64,000 nt of DNA from Istiophorus platypterus (lineage: Eukaryota > Chordata > Actinopteri > Istiophoriformes > Istiophoridae), in assembly GCA_016859345.1 (NCBI GenBank), contig CM029122.1:293501-357500 (forward strand). The letters run 5' to 3'. Under the pieces are notes generated by a model that saw only the letters and a list, made by a program, of their open reading frames with translations, did no database searches and had not been told where the DNA came from. Below are positions 36,501-45,977 of the stretch, one piece after another (position 1 is the stretch's first letter; each line of letters opens with the position of its first letter). The position numbers were made by a program, and so were the translations under genes.

Positions 36501-39500
36501 TCAAAGCTGAACAAATAGAAACAACTGAAAACTTTTCTTTGAATAGAGTTAACAATGAATTTTGATAAAATATGAATTTTCAACACATTTTCCTTTGCAG
36601 CACTGAAACTGATCCTCTGCAGTTATACTAATGACTCATGTTTTTAGATTTATGTCATGTCATTCTTCTATACATCACTTTGATGCTGTTAATCAAATAC
36701 TGAATGTGTTGGCAGATTTGTTGGCTTTTTTGAAGGAGTACGGTCTCACAAATATGCCAGCATCTTGACAGTAAACACTTTACCTCAATAACAGTGTAAC
36801 TAAAAAAACAAAAACCTTATTTTAACTTTGATCCTATAGTACTGCCAGATGAGTATCACAAAATCTGTTACATTTCATTCTGAAGGGGACCTGAATGTCT
36901 GAATCATATACCACAATTGTCCATCCATAAGTTGTTGAGATATTTCAATGATGGACAGACTGACAAGCTAGTCATGCCAATAACAGGGCCTAAAATATTT
37001 CTTTCTAATTCAACAAGCCTTTTATCAGACAGCTGAGAAAATGCAGCCTAATTTGAATTGTGAATAAAGGTTGTAGTTGTAATGAGCTAAAATGTTACTT
37101 GCATGTTGAACATTAGTGCCCCGTAAACATCACTGAGACAGGGGGTAGGACAGGCTGATTCGTTGGCTTCTAGAAAAAAACTATACAAATGGTACAAAAA
37201 AGTAGGTCTGGTTATCAAAAGCTGCATGAACTGTCCAAACTTGCTAACACTAAGTGTTAAATGAACCACAAAACAAAATGGTGTTAATAATAATCTATTT
37301 TTCATGTTGCGTTGCAGGTGAGAAGCCGTACGAGTGCTCCAACTGTAAGAAGCGGTTCTCCCACTCTGGTTCCTACAGTTCTCACATCAGCAGCAAGAAA
37401 TGCATCGGCCTGATCGCCGTCAATGGACGAGTACGCAACGGAAACAACAGCAAGCCTGGCTCGTCCCCCAACTCCATGACCTCATCGCCAGGGAGCCCAG
37501 CCCTTGCCCAGCTCCGCCACAAACTGGAAAATGGGCGACCGCTTTGCCCTCCGGACCAGCAGGGTCAGCTTGACATCAAAGCCGAGCCCATGGACTTCAA
37601 TGAGTATCGGCTGCTGTTGGCCTCTCAGCACAGGTTTGGGGGACCAGGGGTTTATTTGAATGGCCGTGGCGAAAGCCCCCTGGGTATCCACAGCTCCTCC
37701 CAGAGCCCCCTTCAACACATGGGAGGCATGGGGCTGGACCTTCCTCTGCTGGGCTACACAGGGCCTCTTGGGAACAACCTGAGCGAAGTTCAGAAGGTGC
37801 TTCAGATCGTGGACAACACGGTGTGCAGGCAGAAGATGGATGGGAATCCAGAGGAGATCTCCAAGCTCCGAGCCTATATGAAGGAGCTGGGGGCCCAGAT
37901 GGAGGAGCAGAAGCTGGTCCAAGCCGGCTTCCAGGTGGTGGGCCACAGCAGCCCCACAAAAAGCATCATTGACTACACACTGGAGAAGGTCAACGAGGCC
38001 AAAAGTCTGATTGACGACTCCAAGAGGCAGGTGGACGTCAAGAAGGATAAACCAAACCTATCAGTGGATCTCAGCAGGGAGGAGAAATCCCATGATGGCC
38101 AGAACCAGTTCCTGCCATTCTCCTGCCAGTACTGCAAGGAGACTTTCCCTGGGCCAATCCCGCTGCATCAGCATGAGCGTTACCTGTGCAAAATGAACGA
38201 GGAGATCAAAGCGGTTCTGCAGCCAGCTGAGAGCAATCCTGCTGGCCGCAGGGGGGCGATGGCCTCTGAGCTGCTCAGTAATGAGCGGGCCACCAGCCCT
38301 ATCAACCCCTTTAAGGACCATGTGTCAGTGCTCAAAGCCTACTTTGCCATGAACACTGAGCCCAATTCAGAGGAACTGCTCAAAATTTCAATCGCTGTCG
38401 GCCTTCCTCAAGAGTTTGTGAAGGAGTGGTTTGCCCAGTGGAAGAGCCAAAGCCAGCATGGAGGAAGTCTGAGGAAAAAGTCGCCCCCTCCTGACCGCAG
38501 TGGATCGGACAACAAGCACAGCTTGAGCCGGTCACCGATGTCACTTCCTGCCATAGATTTACACGGAGGCTTCACTAATGGTGACACCTCCCACAGACTC
38601 ACAAAAGCCAACCAGTTTACAGCCAACAGGCAGTCAACAGGGGACAAACCACTAGACCCCTTGGACCACCTGAGGAGCAACACTCCATCACCCCTCAACC
38701 TCTCCTCTACTTCCTCAAAAAACTCTCAGAGTAGCTCTTACACTCCAAACAGCCTAGCTTCTGAGGATGCCCATGGGGACATACCACTGGATCTTTCACT
38801 ACCCAAACACATGGCACAGAGGCTTGTCACTGTAGGCGAGAAGCGACCCAGACCTAACGGTTTCATCATCGAGCAGAACGGAGAGGCCCAAGGACAAGAA
38901 CAGGGGTCCGGGCCTTTAGACCTCGTCAATATTAAGAAGGAGGTCCTGGGCTCTGATGGTGGAGGGAACACTGTCCACCAGCTGGAGAAAAGCACCAGTC
39001 CTATCTTTGGGATTAATCCCTTTGCTGGCGGTCCCGTCTACACCTCCCTGCCACCTCACGGAGCGTTTCCGCCACCCACTTTCATGCCACCTGCCCAGGC
39101 CACCATCCCAGGCCTAAGGCCCTACCCTGGCCTCGACCCCATGAGCTTCCTGCCCCACATGGCCTACACCTATGCCACTGGGGCAGCCACATTTGCTGAA
39201 ATGCAGCAGAGGAGAAAGTACCAACGGAAACCAGGTTTCCAGGTAAAACTAATCCTCGAACCTAACAAAGAATACAGTGGATTGATTTTCAGGGCCTTCC
39301 AAAAATTGTCAGGTTGGCAACCAGCCGCTATGGACAGACAAAGGTCATTAGATTGTAATTCTCACCAATGACCTTATCAGGTGATTTAACTGATGAGTTC
39401 TTCCTCTCTTTTTTTGCTGTAAAACTCCATTCCCCCTTCATGGCTACTGGATGGCGTTCCTAGTTTTGGCAGTTAAAGCCTCTTGGTTCATGCTCAGGAA

Positions 39501-40700
39501 TGTTGGCTTTCATGGCTAGAAGAAATCAGTTAGGAAAGAAGTCGCAAACTTTGTAAGTCTGGCCTGCTGCCTCCTCTCAACAATTGATAACCATAGGATA
39601 CATCAGATGCACTATAAACACAGGAGAAGTAGTCAGGGCCCAGTCGCAAGGATGTTTCATGGGTAACTGACATATGTCAATATGGGAAGCATGACATTGC
39701 CTTATCTTGATTTGGGGACCATGATGCTGCTGACATGTAGACTTGCAACAAAACCAGCTGGCGTGTATGATTTGAGGCAGTAAATCAGTGTCATGGTACT
39801 TGGTCCTTTAGTTCTGCGAGAGGAAAGTCACTCGGAACATGAAGTTATTTTCCAGGAAAACATCAGTGTAAAAAAATGTATGTAAAAAAATCCATTCTCA
39901 CCACAAGGTCCATCTCTAGCTGTCCTGGAGCTTTTGATTTATTATATCACACAATCTTATTCAGCAAATGGAGGCCCCTAGCTGTCGATGAATTGTAGAT
40001 GTTACTATTTAAATTCTTTGTCCAGTGCTGTTTCCTTTTTTTCTGGCCTTTTCTGCCTAAATTAAAAAGCCAGTAGTAGAGAGACGACAGTAAACAAGGG
40101 CAGCAAAAGATATTTGATATTGGCAGTTTATGGTTGGTGGGCTGGTCAACTACTGGTTTTTAAGCTCAAGAGTCTACTCTCAGCCTTAACCTTTAGGTCC
40201 TCTTAGGCAAGAAGTCAGACATGCTCAGAGGAGAGGACATTTGAAATTGCAGTCTCTAAAACTAATGACTGGGCAAGTCCTTCTGGTGAGGAAGATTGAG
40301 TAATACCATTGAAAGCTACAGATCCAGAAAAGCTTCTAAAGGACCTTGGTGAGATTGTTTTAAGGGAATTAAGGTAGTTTTAACATCCAATTATATACAG
40401 AGGGTTTTTTCTGGTGATGGCAGTCTTAGTTTTATCAGTTCTGTTCTCAGAGAAATGGCCACAGCTCGGTTCCATTAACCAAAATCCCTCACTTTTGAGT
40501 CCCAAAGCTTTATTAGACACCCCCCCCCCCTATATGTTCCCCCTTTTTTAAGTGTCTCCTGGATGAAAGGGACTTACCCAGGTTGGGCCTTTAAGCTCTG
40601 TCCAGACTTGGGATCATGGTGGCGGTGGGGGGTTCGGAGCAGAAGGTGTCTCTGAGTGTGAAGTCGACAGGTGTGGGATTATCAGACGTACTGAAACGAC

Positions 40701-40739
<39 letters not shown>

Positions 40740-42388
40740 TGTGTCTCAGGGGGACCTGCTGGACGGGACGGTGGACTATCTGTCAGGCCTGGACGACCTG
40801 ACAGACAGCGATTCGCTACTCTCCAGGAAGAAGATTAAGAAGACTGAAAGTGGTATGTACGCGTGTGACTTGTGCGACAAAACATTCCAGAAGACCAGTT
40901 CCCTCCTAAGACACAAATATGAGCACACAGGTATATATAACATTTGGACACTTCTTTTTTACCCCACCCCCAATGCTTTTGTGCCCCTACCCTTCATATC
41001 TTATGTCTTCAGATTTTTATTTCATCCTCTCCCCTTTGTTTTTTGGTTTTTTTTTTTTGTTCGTTTTTTTTAGTCACGTAGCTCCCCCACTTGTAGTTTT
41101 TCTTTCTCTCCTCTGTTATTTTTTCTGTTTTGTTCTCTGTAAACCATGGCCTTTAACATGTTCCTTTCTTTTCAGCAGGGGGTAGGGATCATTTAATATG
41201 GAGAGGATTACATAAACATTCAGCGCCCCAAATATAAGCAACATTTTCTCCGGCATTTCATTCACACTGTGATGTGTTTGTGTAGAAAGAGATGGAGAGA
41301 GGAGGTGGAGGAGGAGGAGGAGGAGGAGGTGTGCATGTTTGCATGTGTTGCTGCTGGGGCATGTATGTGTACTCTGACTGTATGGAAAGATCAAAAGGAA
41401 ATATTAATTAAAGCAGAGACATCATCCATTTCTTCCAATTTTAAACTGGAAACAAACAGTTTGTGATGTAAATACACCTGTAAATATCTCACAGGTGTAG
41501 TGCCTGTCAGCCTTCAGCTTTTCTTTGGACAAATATAAATACACAATATCCAGTGGTAAAAATCTCATGGAAAACGTGATGGCAAAAGAGACCTAAGAGA
41601 CAGTAAAGGATGTTGAGTGTCCGATATTTACATTTTATCGACAAATAAACTCTGCTCTACCTTCTAATGTCTCCAGCTCTACAAATTCATCATGTGCAGT
41701 TAAAAAGCATTTGAACACATTGAGATTTATCCCTCGAGACCCCTAAGACACCAAAAATATCAGGAAGAAATTTGATATACATGAAAAGTAAAAGTAAAAT
41801 TTAGTGTTAAATCTGAAAAAATGGGAAATGCGCCAAAACATTGTCTGACTAAATTGATGGTTTGGAGTCAGCGTGGATTTAATCTTTCTTGCTTTCGTGT
41901 TTAAGCCCATGGGAAAAACTAACTTAACTTACCTGAGTACTACTTTGTTTTGGAACATCTAAATAAATTTGTATTTTGGAGTTAGTATGCAGGCATTATA
42001 AAAACAATTTATAGGTAAATTTTGTGCAGATTTTAGCTGATTTAGAGCTGTATTATTTCAAAGCATTTTGACATTTGTCTCCAGATAGAATTTTACTTGT
42101 AGTTCTCTCCTAGCAGTCTGAAAAACCCCAAAACACTAAAGGAGCTTTAAAACTTAGATTTTTATTAGATTTTTATTTCAGTGACATTTGGTTGATACCT
42201 CAAACCGCCGTTCTTACCTGAGGACCATTCTTTTTTAAGCCTGTGACTCGTTCTACCTTCATCTCTTTCACTCAGTTGCATCATCCCTCGTTTGTGTCTG
42301 CCCCCCATCACTCAAAGCAGGAATCCGCCGTCTCGGTTATTTTTGATGCACCACAGTGTGTGTGAGAGTGTGTGTGAGAGTGTGTGTG

Positions 42389-42429
<41 letters not shown>

Positions 42430-42556
42430 TTGTTACAGTGAACTATGCCAGCTATGGTGGATGTTACAGGCATTCCAGGTCTATTTGTGGCTACGATCTG
42501 CCTGCATGTGCGTTTGTGTTGAGGTGTGCATGTACGTGTGTTTTTTCTGCATGTGT

Positions 42557-42612
<56 letters not shown>

Positions 42613-45078
42613 GTGTGCGTGTGTGTGCGTGCGTTGGCATGGTTGCGGTGAAGCCGTGTTTTCGGTCCATGTGTGCGTGGGACGTGTGTTTGGATGGCAT
42701 TCAGCCTGTCCGTTGGCAGCAGACTGAAGCATCCTGTTCAGTCAGATGGAAGAAATTTCCGCTCGTACAGACTCGTAGTAAATCCGGCAGTGTGTGCACG
42801 TTAGTGTGTGTTGTTGTGTGTGTGTCTGGATGATGTGGGGCGGTGTTACGACTGCGAAGGAATCCTGCTCCTCCTCAGGTTTAAATCCGGTGCTGTGATG
42901 TCACCACAGCTTGCTGCAGGCCGTCACAGGTTCACGTTGCCTCACGGCGTCTCAGGCATTTCGCCCCGCTTCACTGTTGTCACGGCAACAGATGGACAAC
43001 AGAAATCAACCAGGCGTCTTATTTTGGCATTAACATTAGCTCTGTTAGATGGCAGGTTTGAAAGTTTGGTTTAAAAAGTTTAGATTAGGATTCGTTTATT
43101 ATTATTGTTATTATTATTTTAGCAGCTTCATACTAAAAATTAATTTGAACATTTATTATTTCAGTTTGATGAAAGAGCTGAAAACTCCTGCATCCTGTCA
43201 CTTTTACTAACCATTAATAATGTTTCAGTCCTTAGACATTCATCAGACAAGGCTGAATACAAACCCTCTCTTACTGTGAATAGTTGAGTGATTAGAAGAT
43301 GAACTGATCACTAACAGGAATAAAGTTAAATATGAAACATTTCTTTAATATTTTAGGTATAATTGCTTTTTTATTTCCATCTTCTACACTTCTGAAAAAA
43401 CAAAAACGAAAAGGGGCCTGAAACATAAGTTTGGGCCCCCTGCGTGGTCAGTACTTACTACCCCCCCCCCCCCTTTGGCAAGTACCACAACTTGTAAATG
43501 GTTTTTGTAGCAGCTAAGAGTCTTTCATTTCCTTTTCGGGGGATTTTCATCCATTCTTCCTTTAAAATGCTTCTAGTTCTGTGAGATTCTTGGTCCATGA
43601 TAGTCAGGCCCTGGGGCTGTGAGGACCAAGGTGAAACCTTCAGCTTACACCTCTTTAGATTTGATATTTAGTACCGGAATTTACTGGTTTGAATTTTGAA
43701 TTGAATCCATCTACCAGTGAAATGTTCACTGTGCCACTGGATGAAATAAAATCCCGAAGCCTGATCCATCCACCCTGGGGCTGAACAGTTGGAGAGGTTT
43801 TCTACTCATGAAATTCTGCTCCTTTTGCTCCAAAAATATGTTTGCTCATTGTGACCATAAAGTTTTATTTAACGTCATCAGTCTACAAGACTTGTTTCCA
43901 AAAGGAATCAGAATTGTTTAGATTTTCCTTTGCAATCGTCAATCACTGAGTTTGTGGTGAGGAAGCAAGAAAGGTTTTCTTCTGATGAATCTTCCTGAAG
44001 GTCTTTTAAAGTCAAACAGGTTTTGATTTGCCTCTCCATCGTTCTACGAGCGGTTCTCTCTGAAGGTTTTCTTGGTCTTCCAGACCTCAATTTGACCACC
44101 ACCATCACTGTTAACTGCCATTTCTTAATTACATCATGAACTGAGGAAAAACATGAAAAGTATTTTCTATCTTCTTACAACCCTTTGCTGCTCTCATTTT
44201 AATGTTCAGAGTCAAGACAGCTGCTTGGAGGAGCCATGGCTGCTGAGTGTTGGGACGAGGTTTTAGAGCATTTATAAATTTGAATCACTTGTTCTTTCCT
44301 AATCATAACTGTGAACAAGCCACATCTCCTGATTAAGAGACCTCGGTAAAACTTCTGAGCGCTCAAATCTCTTGGGATGCTCAAACTTTTGTTTGGTGAC
44401 CCTTTACTTTTTTCATTTTAAATTGTACAGAACAATGTTTAAAACAGCGTTTTACCTTTATGTCTTTTTGAGACCAGTTCATCTTCTGCTCAATTAACTA
44501 TACAGAATAACAGAAATTTTGATCAGAGGGGTCCAAATGCTTTCTTGCCACTGGATCAAGAGAAGTCATAACTACTAGAAAAGAAAGTCATAGGTACAAG
44601 AATTAAAGAAATGACTTAATTCTTGTAATTATGACACAGATTTGGCAGGTTTGACTGACAGGTGTGGTAAATGCAATTTACAGATCATGTGATTATAAGA
44701 AACAAGATCTTGTAATTATCCATAATTATTACCCAGGAAGCCTGAAGTAGAACTCATCGGGTTTGAAGCTACAAGTATGGAGGTCCTTAAGATGAGGTCT
44801 CAGTGTTCTCCTTTCTTTGGTGAAAGTAAATTGACATGGACCAAATGTTTGAATTTAAGGAAAATCACAGGGAAAATTGAGGGTTTAAACTTTATCGATC
44901 AATTAATAGATCGATGTTTTCTGTATATAATGTCAGAAAATTGTGAAAAATGCCCTTCACAAGTTCACTTGTGTCGTTCTTGATTTGTCTGACTGAGGAA
45001 GACTGAGGAAACTTGTTCATTAATTTAGAAAATAATCTTTTCAGTTCAAGTCAATCATGAGAAAATTGTTTCTGCATG

Positions 45079-45111
<33 letters not shown>

Positions 45112-45977
45112 ATGTGTGTGTGTGTGTGGGCAATGCCGTTATTTACAGACAAAATGTAAATTCAACCCAAATTACGAGGAACATGAAGCATCTGATTTTC
45201 AGCTTGTTTCTCCTTGTACTGATCAGGCGGGAGCTGATTTTGCATGATGTTGTTTGACCGGAGCTCTGCTGTTTGTCTCTATATTTTATATATATTTTGT
45301 ATTTTCGTGCTTTTGTGCTCCTAACTCTGTCTCCTCCTGTCCATTGTGTCTCTGCAGGGAAACGTCCTCACCAGTGTCAGATCTGTAAGAAGGCCTTCAA
45401 ACACAAACACCATCTCATCGAGCACTCGCGGCTGCACTCTGGAGAGAAACCCTACCAGTGCGACAAGTGTGGCAAACGCTTTTCGCACTCGGGCTCGTAC
45501 TCGCAGCACATGAACCACCGCTACTCCTACTGCAAGAGGGAGGCCGAGGAGCGTGAGGCGGCCGAGAGGGAGGCACGTGACAAGGGCGGAGGAGGAGGGG
45601 GAGGTTTGGCGGCAGGAGGTCTGGAGCCCACTGAGCTGCTGATGAGGAGGGCCTACCTGCAGGGGCTGGGGCCGCTCGGATTTTCGGACCCAGAGGACCA
45701 GCAGGACGGCGGGGGCGGTGCAATCCTGAGGGACGTCGGCGAGGGAGGAGGACGAGAGGAGAGGGAAGCAGACAACGAGCCGTACGAGGAAGTGACAGAC
45801 CGACGGGAGGCAAGTTTCAGGGAAGGAGAGGAGGAAGAGGAGGAGGAAGAGGAGGAAGGCTACGGCAGGACCCAGATGGACTCAACGAGGGATGAAGAGG
45901 GAAAAGACATGATGCAGCTGATGGACGAGAGTTCGCGAGAAGGGAAGACAGACGGCAAGTCGGACCAGAAGGACTGA
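24301..45977 (+). CDS. zeb2: zeb2: zinc finger E-box binding homeobox 2, eight of the coding exons (5' end outside window)
   Basis: DNA-binding transcription factor, nuclear. The family represses or activates genes through paired CACCT/CAGGTG E-boxes, binds receptor SMADs and recruits CtBP and NuRD. It acts in neural crest development, neurogenesis and epithelial-mesenchymal transition. The exons join as 24301-24585, 29039-29107, 30338-30532, 31659-31873, 36242-36350, 37318-39242, 40750-40930 and 45358-45977. All junctions use GT/AG and the phases agree (1,1,1,0,1,0,1), giving 1,199 codons plus stop once one base from the missing upstream exon is added. Seen in order: acidic N-terminal region, four-finger N cluster, SUMO site, SMAD-binding neighbourhood, central finger, homeodomain-like segment, CtBP motifs, three-finger C cluster, acidic tail. 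ZEB2 rather than ZEB1 is chosen from the VQKVLQIVDNTV and NTPSPLNLSSTSSKNS segments. The paralogue (zeb2a or zeb2b) is undecided. Confidence 0.97.
25100..25280 (+). repeat. AT-rich dispersed repeat, 5' part
   Basis: Contains GCAATTATTTTCATTACTGA, GTGAAAAATGTCCATC, GATGTCTTCAGATGTCTCGT and TTGTCTGAAAACCCAGAGA, the left half of the family. Confidence 0.6.
25800..26060 (+). repeat. AT-rich dispersed repeat, near-complete copy
   Basis: Starts TTGATTAGTCGATTAATC, continues through CTGAAAAATGCTCATCAC, AATATTCAGTTTACTAC and ATTGATTATCAAAATAGTTG, and ends TTGACTAATTGTTGCATCTC. The ends are AT-rich and partly inverted, in the manner of a small non-autonomous DNA transposon. Confidence 0.65.
27355..27800. 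repeat. Purine-rich tract
   Basis: About 440 bases almost entirely of A and G (GAAAGAAGG-like), in zeb2 intron 3. The antisense ORFs across it encode low-complexity Ser/Phe/Leu and are not genes. Confidence 0.8.
29039..29107 (+). CDS. zeb2: zeb2 coding exon 4 (69-bp symmetric exon)
   Basis: This small exon lies between acceptor CTAACAG (ends 29038) and donor G|GTGAAT (29108). It encodes DDRKDEFEPLGTEVSLHAVG and then NGT before the split codon. Its end matches the NGTV junction known in ZEB2 proteins. An alternative donor six bases upstream (GT at 29102) would not keep the NGT|V junction, so it was not chosen. The length is a multiple of three with phase 1 on both sides, so skipping it keeps the frame. 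Confidence 0.9.
29108..30337 (+). other. zeb2: zeb2 intron 4
   Basis: AT-rich sequence without recognisable genes or strong motifs. Nothing further is supported. Confidence 0.85.
30338..30532 (+). CDS. zeb2: zeb2 coding exon 5
   Basis: Acceptor TGCTCAG ends at 30337 and donor G|GTAAGT starts at 30533. The exon encodes the conserved LDEYFLKRKLEEGDGH block, then EYLQRSDTAIIYPEAPEE and RLGTPEAIGQDE, near-identical to vertebrate ZEB2. It is 195 bp and symmetric (phase 1 on both sides). No DNA-binding domain lies here. The segment is a conserved linker upstream of the N-terminal zinc-finger cluster. Confidence 0.96.
30533..31658 (+). other. zeb2: zeb2 intron 5
   Basis: AT-rich, with a run of more than 20 T at about 31567-31590 some 70 bases before the exon 6 acceptor. 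The frame from exon 5 remains open to 30861, which I take as chance. Confidence 0.85.
31659..31873 (+). CDS. zeb2: zeb2 coding exon 6 (zinc fingers 1 and 2)
   Basis: Acceptor GGCTGCAG ends at 31658 and donor CAG|GTAAAA starts at 31874. After LPPGTPDDFAQLLT come two C2H2 fingers. Finger 1 (31703-31768) begins CPYCDRGYKRL and ends with the HIKYRH histidine pair. Finger 2 (31793-31855) begins CPLCADTFSHRTQ and ends HMTTH. All Cys and His ligands are present. These are the first half of the N-terminal cluster that contacts one CACCT box. The exon ends in phase 0 after KPPRDQ. Confidence 0.97.
32345..32460 (+). repeat. AT-rich dispersed repeat, left end
   Basis: GACTGCAACTAACAATTATT at the start, then ACTGTTTGGTGAATAACATG, matching the left end of the family. 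Confidence 0.5.
32870..33005 (-). repeat. AT-rich dispersed repeat, inverted copy
   Basis: AGTGTAAACTAAATCTCTTT, TGGGTTTTAAACCATCAGTC and AGTTAATTAATAATCAAG, ending near CAGCCCTAC, match the reverse complement of the family. Confidence 0.55.
34180..34310. repeat. Possible dispersed repeat fragment
   Basis: AGTGGTTCCCAAACCTTG plus a GGGCCCC stretch resembles the start of a common fish repeat. A related phrase occurs at 63890-63960 (TTCCAAACCCCTGGCTCAGG). Weak call. Confidence 0.35.
34885..35100 (+). mobile_element. Second tRNA-related SINE fragment
   Basis: It has a B-box-like GGGTTAGAACCCC at 34912-34924, then GGTTCGGCTGGAGCC, a TGTTCTCCCTGTG segment, and an end with ACCTGTCCAGG and TCAGCTGGGATTGGCTC. 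This order matches a very common teleost SINE, here with internal loss. Confidence 0.75.
36242..36350 (+). CDS. zeb2: zeb2 coding exon 7 (zinc finger 3)
   Basis: Acceptor CTCTACAG ends at 36241 and donor G|GTGAGT starts at 36351. The exon encodes PPLLNEEVGNRKFK and then C2H2 finger 3 (36284-36346, CSECGKAFKYKHHLKEHLRIH), which is almost invariant in ZEB proteins. The phase runs from 0 to 1, and the HS|GEKP linker is split across the next intron. The same reading frame is open for about 109 codons upstream in the intron; see findings. Confidence 0.97.
36351..37317 (+). other. zeb2: zeb2 intron 7
   Basis: No exon. A fragment of a dispersed teleost repeat lies at about 36877-36990. The rest is unremarkable AT-rich DNA. 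Confidence 0.85.
36877..36990 (+). repeat. Dispersed teleost repeat fragment
   Basis: Contains GTCTGAATCATATACC, CCATCCATAAGTTGTTGAGA and TATTTCAATGATGGACAGAC, resembling a common fish repeat. Limits are approximate. Confidence 0.5.
37318..39242 (+). CDS. zeb2: zeb2 large coding exon 8 (finger 4, SMAD region, central finger, homeodomain, CtBP motifs)
   Basis: Acceptor GTTGCAG ends at 37317 and donor CAG|GTAAAA starts at 39243; the exon is 1,925 bp. It holds finger 4 with a Cys as last ligand (37335-37403), a SUMO-type IKAE site (37575-37586), the VQKVLQIVDNTV block of the SMAD-binding neighbourhood, and a central finger (38124-38189). The homeodomain-like segment is at 38295-38456; it ends EWFAQWKS and lacks canonical DNA-contact residues. 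CtBP-type motifs are PLNLS (38691-38705), PLDLS (38784-38798) and PLDLV (38913-38927). A second SUMO-type site, IKKE, is at 38931-38942. Several long antisense frames here are shadows of this GC-rich exon. Confidence 0.98.
39243..40749 (+). other. zeb2: zeb2 intron 8
   Basis: Mostly complex, repeat-free sequence (39560-40500) followed by a C run and a GT tract (40699-40746) that directly abuts the exon 9 acceptor. The exon 8 frame stays open to 39371, so intron retention would add 42 codons. Confidence 0.85.
40699..40746. repeat. (GT)n tract abutting a splice acceptor
   Basis: About 20 GT units end three bases before the exon 9 acceptor AG at 40748-40749, taking the place of a pyrimidine tract. 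Confidence 0.95.
40750..40930 (+). CDS. zeb2: zeb2 coding exon 9 (zinc finger 6, start of C-terminal cluster)
   Basis: A GT microsatellite runs almost into the acceptor GTCTCAG (ends 40749); the donor G|GTATAT starts at 40931. The exon encodes GDLLDGTVDYLSGLDDLTDS, then the basic SRKKIKKTESG stretch, then C2H2 finger CDLCDKTFQKTSSLLRHKYEH (40864-40926). The phase runs from 0 to 1 and the HT|GKRP linker is split by the intron. The exon starts the C-terminal cluster, which binds the second E-box half. The (GT)n tract replaces the normal polypyrimidine tract, an unusual acceptor context. Confidence 0.97.
42356..42640. repeat. Interrupted GT arrays
   Basis: Two GT blocks (about 42378-42430 and 42553-42635) lie within a TGTG-rich stretch, in zeb2 intron 9. 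Confidence 0.95.
43273..44553 (-). mobile_element. Decayed Tc1-like DNA transposon
   Basis: Read on the minus strand from 44553, it starts with the CAGTGGCAAG-type terminal repeat of a fish Tc1-like family. A transposase fragment follows at about 44108-43908, including KLRSGRPRKPSERTARR and TLKDLQED, which is typical of the Tc1 helix-turn-helix region. Further recognisable transposase sequence continues to about 43490. The subterminal repeat recurs inverted at 43273-43308, but the outer left end is lost. Stops, frameshifts and internal deletions make it inactive. Confidence 0.85.
44893..44975 (+). repeat. AT-rich dispersed repeat fragment
   Basis: CGATCAATTAATAGATCGAT followed by TATAATGTCAGAAAATTGTG and AAAAATGCCCTTCACAAG, the left-centre part of the family. 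Confidence 0.55.
45076..45127. repeat. (GT)n microsatellite
   Basis: GT units with a few interruptions, in intron 9 about 230 bases before exon 10. Confidence 0.95.
45358..45977 (+). CDS. zeb2: zeb2 terminal coding exon 10 (zinc fingers 7 and 8, acidic tail, stop)
   Basis: Acceptor TCTGCAG ends at 45357 and stop TGA is at 45975-45977. Finger 7 (45375-45437) begins CQICKKAFKHKHH. Finger 8 (45459-45533) begins CDKCGKRFSHSGSYSQH and ends with a Cys. After the conserved REAEEREAAEREAR helix comes a Gly-rich insertion (about nine Gly/Ala codons), then LEPTELLMRRAYLQGLGPLGFSD and an acidic tail with a run of about ten Glu. The protein ends KSDQKD, a few residues short of the mammalian C-terminus as I remember it. 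The simple-codon GGA/GAG runs suggest slippage growth. Confidence 0.96.

Larger units (their letters stand above)
40931..45357 (+). other. zeb2: zeb2 intron 9
   Basis: Contains GT arrays (42356-42640 and 45076-45127), a decayed Tc1-like transposon on the minus strand (43273-44553) and an AT-rich repeat fragment (44893-44975). No exon was seen. Confidence 0.85.

Noticed and set aside
37482..38995. Several antisense frames of 85-154 codons across the large zeb2 exon
   Set aside because: They mirror the GC-rich coding exon, show no domain and lack promoter or splice evidence.
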